Shown here: positions 57,884 through 64,000 of the stretch, one piece after another
How the letters are laid out: each line of letters opens with the position of its first letter
Numbering within the stretch: the first letter of the stretch is position 1
DNA from: Sphagnum magellanicum
Lineage: Eukaryota > Streptophyta > Sphagnopsida > Sphagnales > Sphagnaceae
Length of the DNA: 64,000 nt
NCBI GenBank assembly: GCA_021904315.1
Contig: CM038908.1
Coordinates: 18,744,501-18,808,500 of the forward strand
Direction of reading: 5' to 3'
Made by a program: the position numbers and the translations under genes
The notes under the pieces: model-generated
What the model was told of the DNA's origin: nothing
The model's input: only the letters and a program-made list of their open reading frames with translations
The model's database searches: none

Positions 57884-60662
57884 TGTTACATGTGTTTTAA
57901 TAAATTATGGTAAGTGTAAATGCAACTCCTAATGGTTTCAACATGTTAAAAGTTGATTGTTCAACTCATGTATCATGTTTAGAATTAAATAAATGTAAAA
58001 AAAATCACCAATTCATTATAATGCATTGGATAAATAAAGTTAAAAGCTATAGGTCAATTTTCACGGCAACAATTTAAAATTATTAAATAATTAAATAAGG
58101 TTCAAATTATATTCATAAGTGAATAACATAGTGAACTTAACAATTATAAATAATATTGATCATTAATTAATGCAACAAGCTAGTTGTAAATTTATGATGA
58201 CCATTTATGTAGTTGAAATGTAGTCAAATTGGACAATAGTCGGAATATGTGGGGGTGGAAAAAAACAAGATTTCTTTTTGTGTTCTTTAATGTAGAAATG
58301 TTTTTTCAAGGGAAGGGTGGAAGGATCTAGGTGGAAAACAATAAGTAATATAATTTGGACCTTATTTTGGCCTTTACTAACTTTGGAATATAAGCCAACA
58401 AGAAGATTGAATCAAACCAAGATGAACATGTACATTACAAATGCTCCTTCCTTCAACTTTCCACACTTAAAAAACTATTTCATAAGGTTTAAAAGTTGAA
58501 GGAAGGCACACCTTTTTCAATTGCATGGATTTTCCATATGCATTGAAACTCATTTGCAATATTCCCTTTTAGCAATTTGAAGTGAATTCATGCTATATTT
58601 CAATCGCATCCAAGTTGTCATTAAAATTGTAATAATTTAGAAATGAGTTCATCAAATCCAAAGCTATTTAAGTTTCAAAATTAAACTTTGTTATTTGATC
58701 CAACTACCCATTTTGCTATTTAATAATATCAAAAGTTCATATACTTTCATACTACTAAGCTATTTCTTTGTAGAAATGTTTAATATAGTGACATTAGTTT
58801 TTTTTTTTTTTCAACCTCAAAATCTCTTGCTTGAGTTAATTCACTTCATGATGATGAAAGTTCATCTCCATGATAATGAAAAAAATCATCTCCACAATCT
58901 TGCACACCTTTTCTGTGTATACAATTGATGTCAAATTATTTCATTTGAACCAAACCATTTTTCCAACTTCAATGATTTTATATAACTTCATGATGTCGTA
59001 TGAAAATACGTATTACCTCAAAATAAGGACAAAAATGCCCCAAAAATGTTAGATTGGTCCAATTGAGCCATTGACAATCTTGATACCCCAATCATTTTCC
59101 TGCAAGATGCAATCAACTAATGAATATGTTAAAATTGTCAATCTTCTTGTCAAAATAGTAGATTGGACAAAAAATGAATTAAATTTCAATAATATGAAAA
59201 TTGTTAAGGAATTTCACATATCCAAAAAATTTACAATTTTCATCATCTTGTGCATACCATATGGTACTAATTTCAATAAATAATAGCAAAGATACTTGAG
59301 ATGAAAAAAATTGTTTTGAATTATAAATATTTCAAAACAACAAATAATCAACCACCAAGTTTTTACACTTTGTTCTTCATCATCTTTAATGTTAAAAAAT
59401 GGATGTAAACACTATTTAATGTAATGTGAATTCATAAAAACTTGAATTATGACCTTCAAATTCACCATTTCTTTAGCCTCTCATGAATTGTTTTTGTTTT
59501 TTTATGACATAATACAAATTTTTTGAGGGAGAAAGGAACCTTGTTTCAAAATACATACACATGCTCATCTTGTAGATAGGTGTCAAATATTAATATAAAG
59601 AAGTTGCATAGCTTCAATCCCACGTTTTAGTAGGTAAAGAGGTAATATGAAAAAATAATTCCAATATTCCTTCAATTTCCAGAAGCAATCAATTGCCAAG
59701 TTCACCAACACCTTTGAATTCCTTCATTGAGCAATAAATATTATTTTACTTAATTTTCACATAATTGAAGATCAATTTGGTAACTCTTAATTATAATATA
59801 TTACTTGTGATTTGTTGTCAAATTCAAGATGTACAAATTTGAACAAATCATATTGTTATGGTTGTCAAAATATAAAATATGAGTTGGTCAACTCACACAC
59901 AAAGATACTTTTGCTTCCAACTTGAATGAGATGGTGATGCATCCCACAATATGTCACATCTTTCAAAATTCATGTAGGCCGATATGTGCCCATCTTCCCA
60001 TCCTTCATATTGACCATACTTTCAATGTTTTTTTTTCCCCAACATACTCCATCTATAAATGTTGAAGCAATTTAAAAACCATTGTGTAATTGATTTTAAA
60101 TACACCAATCAATCTTAACCTTTCAAGTCTCACAAGTGCCTCCTTTCAAAATGCATAATACATATTGTCACAAACAAGTATTAGTCTCCCATGCATACTT
60201 GCCCCACTTGTTAGCGCCCACATAGTAAACAACCTTTTAACCATTTAGGGGTTTACATGGATTGTAGAATGAAAAAAACTTGTTGGAGGAAATAGATTTG
60301 ATTTCAAAAAAATTGAAAAATAACATACATAAAACCCATAGAAGAAAAAAACCCAAAGTAATAATTGACAATGACCACATGACATAATTATATGCACACC
60401 ATGAAAACATTTAAATATATGCTCTACTAGAACCTCACATGGACAACACAAGACTAATAAACTCCCCATAAGTGCAAAACATATATGGTTGCAACATATG
60501 ACAATGTATATAGATATAAGACATTGGGTTGATGCTTAAGACTTTTGAATACATGTTCAAAATAAGTTTTGTTTATAATGCTTTGATTTGCTATTTTAGC
60601 TTGTTGATGGATACTCCCCATAAATATGAAATTCTTATAAAAACCATACCATATAACCGAGT
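57884..60662. other. AT-rich spacer downstream of the F-box gene, no gene seen
   Basis: It probably holds the 3' untranslated region and terminator of the F-box gene next to 60662, but I see no clear AATAAA on the minus strand close to the stop. The remaining DNA is AT-rich with short accidental frames. Confidence 0.4.
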
Positions 60663-63600
60663 TCAAAAAGTGAAACATGAAAAGTCTAAATTTTTTGTCC
60701 ATACCTTTCGTTTGAAGGACAAATGTGCCACTTGATCTTGGATCGCTTCAAAAAAGTCATTGCCATCAACTGGACTAGTTGTGTGTACATAAATCTCAAG
60801 GTTTACCAAAGTATCACGCATCTTCATTTGGAACATCTCTAGTAAGGTTACACAAGTTACAAGTGTTTGAGGGATCATATGAAGGATTAATGTTTTCACT
60901 GGTGGCCACTTTTTCACTTCCATGACCATGGGGAGGTTCAATTCCATTGAATGCCATAGCCCTGGTCCAATGTTTAAAATTTCAAGGTTAGGACATTCAT
61001 ATTGTAGTGTTTTGAAGTTTGGAAGGTTTAATGTCACTTCTTTCAAGACTCCAAGCCACTTCCCATCTTCACCCAATGCCATGCAAGGAATATCTAAAAA
61101 CACTTTGTTCAAGAATTGGTTCATCCTCACCAACTTTGAAAGTGCAACGAAGCTTGATGCTCCATAAAGCACTTCTTGCAATTGTTTGATCTCGCAAAAT
61201 TCAATTGAAGAACAATTTTGAACTTCAAGATTGAAGGCAACAAATTTTAGTTCAGGTGCAATTATGGACAACTCATTAGGACATGCCATCTTCAATTGGA
61301 GCTTTGACAAATTTGGCAGATTCATTATGACCCTTTTTGCCTTTGTTGAGAGTCCTAAGCATAGGACTTTTAGTTTTGGTGACTCCAGGCACCCAATCAA
61401 CACTCCAAACACCCCCAACAAAGCTAGTGTTTGAAGGTTTTTCATTTTCTCATTTATGTGATCCAAGGCATCATTGTTCACTTTAACACAACGAAGTGTA
61501 AAGCTGGTCAACTTTGGCATCTCTATGCACTCTGTTGTATCAATGAACATATTTCGCAAATCAATTGTTTTCAATCTCATGCCTGTGTAAACAAATAAAA
61601 ACAACAAAATGATTATTTGTTTGATTGATCAACATTTGTGCATAACATATACCATAATCCTTGAATTGATTTGGCAAGTGTCTATTAAATAATTAATATA
61701 TTTAAAATTTTAAGCAAGTTAGCATTAAATTTTTGAAAAATTGAAAATTTCAGCTTAAACAATAATATTAAAAAGAGACACAAAATCATTCCAAGTATGT
61801 AGCAATCTCAATATGTTTAAACCATGTGTGTATTAGGCCCCTAACCTTGTGGACTTGGGTTCAATTCCTAGACATGACAAAGTTTAATTGTACAAATTTT
61901 TGGTGTCCGAGGTCAATATTTTTTCAAAAAATCAACAAATTCAAAAATAATAATTAATGCCAGATCTGTTCATTTAGTGCGGACTAATTTGGAAACATTA
62001 GGCAATTCACTTTTCATTATTCAAAATAATTTGAAGCAAATGTTTGTCCATTGAAATGTTGATACAAAGATTTTATAGTTGGATATAATTATATTTATGA
62101 TTTATACATTGTAAAAAAATGAATAAATAAAAAGTTATTCGTAAACATCTCCAATGACAAAGAATGTATTGTAATTCTTAAAATCATTGTAACAACTTTT
62201 ATCAGTAAAAATATGATAATCATTTAATATGGAATGTACTCTAACAATTAAATTAATTTAAAAAAAAATCTTTTATGTTCCTAAATGATTTTCAATAGTT
62301 CATCATCATTTATGTCGACCTCAAATTTGATTTTAATAGATAACATGGACATCACATGATAAGGAAAGGAATGAGGTACGTACGAGGATAAAAGTGAGAT
62401 AGTTTTGCAAAGGTATTCAAATAATGACAATAATAATAACAATACAAGATAACTAAACTGCTTGAAGCCATGGATTTTGGATAAATCCAGAGCACAAAAG
62501 TTGGAGCGCTTACAATTTTGGGAAAAAATCTTCAAGATAGGTGATTGTCGTGTGATGGCTTGTGGACCGTAGTCCGCAATGCAGACATGCTGCAAAGTGT
62601 CGCCTACAAATGGCACCCATCTTTGCAAATGATGTGGGTCACTCAACCAGTGATCAGTCAATTGTCTTTCATTGACATCGACGGACTTTGATTGGAGTTT
62701 TGGCTCTATTTCAATTCGGAGCTGTTGAATGCACGGCTTGGACTTAAGATCCTGTTCGACTGCTTCTCGGAAAGGCATGTGCTGATGTTGTCTTGACTTG
62801 CTTGATTCACACACCTCGCTTCCATCGACAGGCTCCTTGAAATTATTTGGCTTGTCAACACCTGATTTTGAACGAAATGGAACTCCAAGATTTTGGTCTG
62901 TTGACCCTTGAGTCTTATGTGCACCACTCTCCTCATCCAACCTTCTTCGGGATTCATTACTGGTTCTCTGGCCTAGCGAGGAACCTTGCACTTGATTTCC
63001 AAAGCTGTCCAGTGAAGAATTGTGGCTCCTATCGTTAACATCCATGCACTCAGAATTTTTTTGAGATGTTTCTCCATGGCCATCTTCCAAAGGCTTTTTG
63101 ATAGCCCTGCTTTTCATGGCATTTTCATGATCCTCGTTTCGACAAACCCACCGAACAGAGCGGACGTTTTTCCCAGCCTCATTGAAGCCTCTACACGTGC
63201 AACTGGCCCTTCCAATATCGCGAGAATCTTCGAGAAAACTGAAGATAATATAGCAAATATGATTTGTTAACATCTGTACAACACAACAATCTATTTGTTA
63301 GCATGGATTTTGTCATCTAGTTGCCCTCCCCAGTAGTTATCTTCACGAAATACAAAATAAACTTCCAGAGGATATTTGTTTGAGACGAAGTATGCATCAG
63401 ATTGATGATTCCTTACCTCATTGATATATTTTACAGAATCCGAAATTGCTTTCTCACTAGCACCACATCCTTTCGATCGCTTCTGAGTCAACAAGAAAAT
63501 AAAAAAGAAGTTCTGAGAAAATTTAGTTCCAGCCTTGAAGCAATTAAGGCCATTCCAATTCACATTGCCACCATAGTTAGGCTCCAAAAAAAAACTATGA

Positions 63601-63724
63601 CCCCGTCCCCAGTGGCAAACTGCAATATACACGAGGCACCAACAAATCTACGATTATCGACAAACCAAAAATTTACTCTCGCACTCCTGGAACACCACTT
63701 TCTTGTTGAAGATTCGACAAACAT
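60663..63724 (-). CDS. F-box/LRR protein, four coding exons, 597 residues
   Basis: I assemble the CDS on the minus strand from exons 63724-63677, 63482-63417, 63273-62514 and 61582-60663 (stop TGA at 60665-60663). All introns are GT-AG: donors GTAAAT, GTAAGG and GTAAGC; acceptors 'gactcag', 'tgtacag' and 'tacacag'. The phases fit (0, 0, 1) and the total is 1794 bases. Residues 1-38 ('MFVESSTRKWCSRSAR' and 'KRSKGCGASEKAISDS...') lead into an F-box at about 36-82 ('LTNHICYIIFSFLED', 'GRASCTCRGFNEAG'). A long Ser/Lys/Glu/Gln-rich linker (about 85-225) follows. Then come diverged leucine-rich repeats ('LKTIDLRNMF', 'LTSFTLRCVKV', 'LQTLALLGVFGV', 'LKVLCLGLS', 'LSKLQLKM'). The order resembles plant At4g29420-type F-box/LRR proteins, with a longer linker. 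It should act as the substrate receptor of an SCF ubiquitin ligase; the substrate is unknown. The third frame runs on into hydrophobic intron sequence if the donor at 62513 is missed. Confidence 0.8.
61820..61900 (+). mobile_element. Possible SINE fragment in intron 3
   Basis: GGGTTCAATTCC at 61857-61868 is identical to the box B of the SINE candidate at 16459-16470. The box A is weak ('gtattaggcccctaacc'), so this is only a fragment at best. Confidence 0.35.
62300..62400 (+). repeat. Dispersed repeat R2, short copy c
   Basis: 'tcatcatcatttatgtcgac', 'ttgattttaa', 'catggacatcacatgataag' and 'gaggta' follow the order of R2 copies a and b. It lies within intron 3 of the F-box gene. Confidence 0.5.
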
Positions 63725-63803
63725 TGCACACTAATGGAACTCCCTGGAAGTCCTTTCGTTACAACACGGGACTTATCTCCCTCTCTCTCTAAAGAGTGAT
63801 ATT

Positions 63804-63813
63804 CTTTTATATG
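63804..63813 (-). promoter_or_regulatory. TATA box of the F-box/LRR gene
   Basis: The minus strand reads CATATAAAAG. It lies about 80 bases upstream of the ATG at 63724. Transcription would start near 63775-63780, next to a GAGAGAGAGG stretch (63791-63780) of the kind common in plant leaders. Function is inferred from position and sequence. Confidence 0.5.
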
Positions 63814-63990
63814 CAGAAGCACTCAATCTTCAATCTCAGCATACTTTGGACAACATTATAGTGCCGACGAAACAAAAATAGATCCTTCACTTCCTGCAAA
63901 CTATTTTAAGAAAAAGCTTATCTCACTTGCACAACAACCAGTATGGCATCCGACACTTACAGAAGTTCGCGAAAAGGGGTAATAACGCAT
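63807..63990 (-). other. Two exon-like pieces upstream of the F-box gene
   Basis: On the minus strand an ATG at 63990-63988 opens 10 codons ('MRYYPFSRTS') ending at 63961 in front of GTAAGT. A 'tttgcag' acceptor at 63896-63894 is followed by 28 open codons ('EVKDLFLFRRHYNVVQSMLR' and on) and a stop at 63809-63807. The phases agree (0 and 0). It may be a small upstream ORF, alternative first exons of the F-box gene, or the last exons of a gene outside the window. The second piece overlaps the TATA box. No homology is recognised. Confidence 0.3.
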
Positions 63991-64000
63991 CCTCGGTCTA

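Larger units (their letters stand above)
61583..62513 (-). other. Intron 3 of the F-box/LRR gene, with repeat pieces
   Basis: A 931-base phase-1 intron (codon TGC split T|GC) from GTAAGC at 62513 to ACAG at 61583. It contains a 100-base piece of repeat R2 (62300-62400) and a SINE-like box B at 61857-61868. AT-rich otherwise. Confidence 0.65.

Noticed and set aside
59040-60704. A fifth exon of the F-box gene, using a GTATGG donor at 60704 and a 'cttgcag' acceptor near 59096
   Set aside because: The read-through end ('WTKNLDFSCFTF' then stop) looks like a natural protein C-terminus and needs no further intron. I keep this only as a weak alternative.
62281-62513. Hydrophobic C-terminal tail of the F-box exon frame
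   Set aside because: It lies after a strong GTAAGC donor whose use joins the LRR exon in phase; the tail overlaps repeat R2.
63291-63632. 113-residue minus-strand ORF upstream of the F-box exon
   Set aside because: It has no ATG start and runs through intron 1, exon 2 and intron 2; only its 'KRSKGCGASEK' part is exonic.

Overview
The window looks like nuclear DNA of a land plant with a large, gene-poor, transposon-rich genome. The reasons are introns with GT-AG borders, an F-box/LRR gene of plant type, solo LTRs, CACTA-like and hAT-like DNA transposons, tRNA-derived SINEs, and long AT-rich spacers. There is no bacterial or organellar organisation. A gymnosperm or fern is my guess from texture and from the transposon families; the sequence alone does not fix the species.

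Only one gene looks intact: an F-box/LRR gene on the minus strand at the right end (CDS 63724 to 60663). I assemble it from four exons, two of them only 48 and 66 bases long. A TATA box lies upstream, and its large third intron carries repeat pieces. Two short exon-like pieces lie beyond the TATA box at the right edge. The left edge (1-330) has the composition of the 5' leader and promoter of a gene that would run leftward out of the window.

The rest is layered mobile DNA. From left to right: a dispersed repeat (R1) at 0.7, 3.8 and, as a tandem cluster, 23.2-24.7 kb; a duplicated block with two perfect heat-shock elements at 4.7 kb; SINE heads at 5.1, 10.7, 16.4, 48.7 and 61.9 kb; a decayed hAT-type transposase (11.3-14.2 kb, minus) split by a 765-bp inverted-repeat element; a satellite-like block at 14.9-16.4 kb; possible decayed coding DNA at 27.7-28.2 kb; a possible plant-mobile-domain pseudogene at 36.0 kb; a 430-447 bp tandem repeat (37.2-38.7 kb) next to a 51-bp minisatellite (38.9-40.0 kb); and a cysteine-rich transposon ORF remnant (40.3-40.8 kb).

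From 40.8 to 57.9 kb the order of events can be read. A 1.19-kb tandem duplication (48.9-55.0 kb) was split by a CACTA-like element (50454-54272, target duplication AAA). That element later received an LTR retrotransposon, now a solo LTR (53214-54034, target duplication GTTAT). Three more solo LTRs of the same family lie at 45316-46205 (GCATT) and at 56133-57878 (AAAAT), the last with another copy nested inside it (56758-57578).

Long stretches between these items are AT-rich and hold nothing I can name; they are listed as such.
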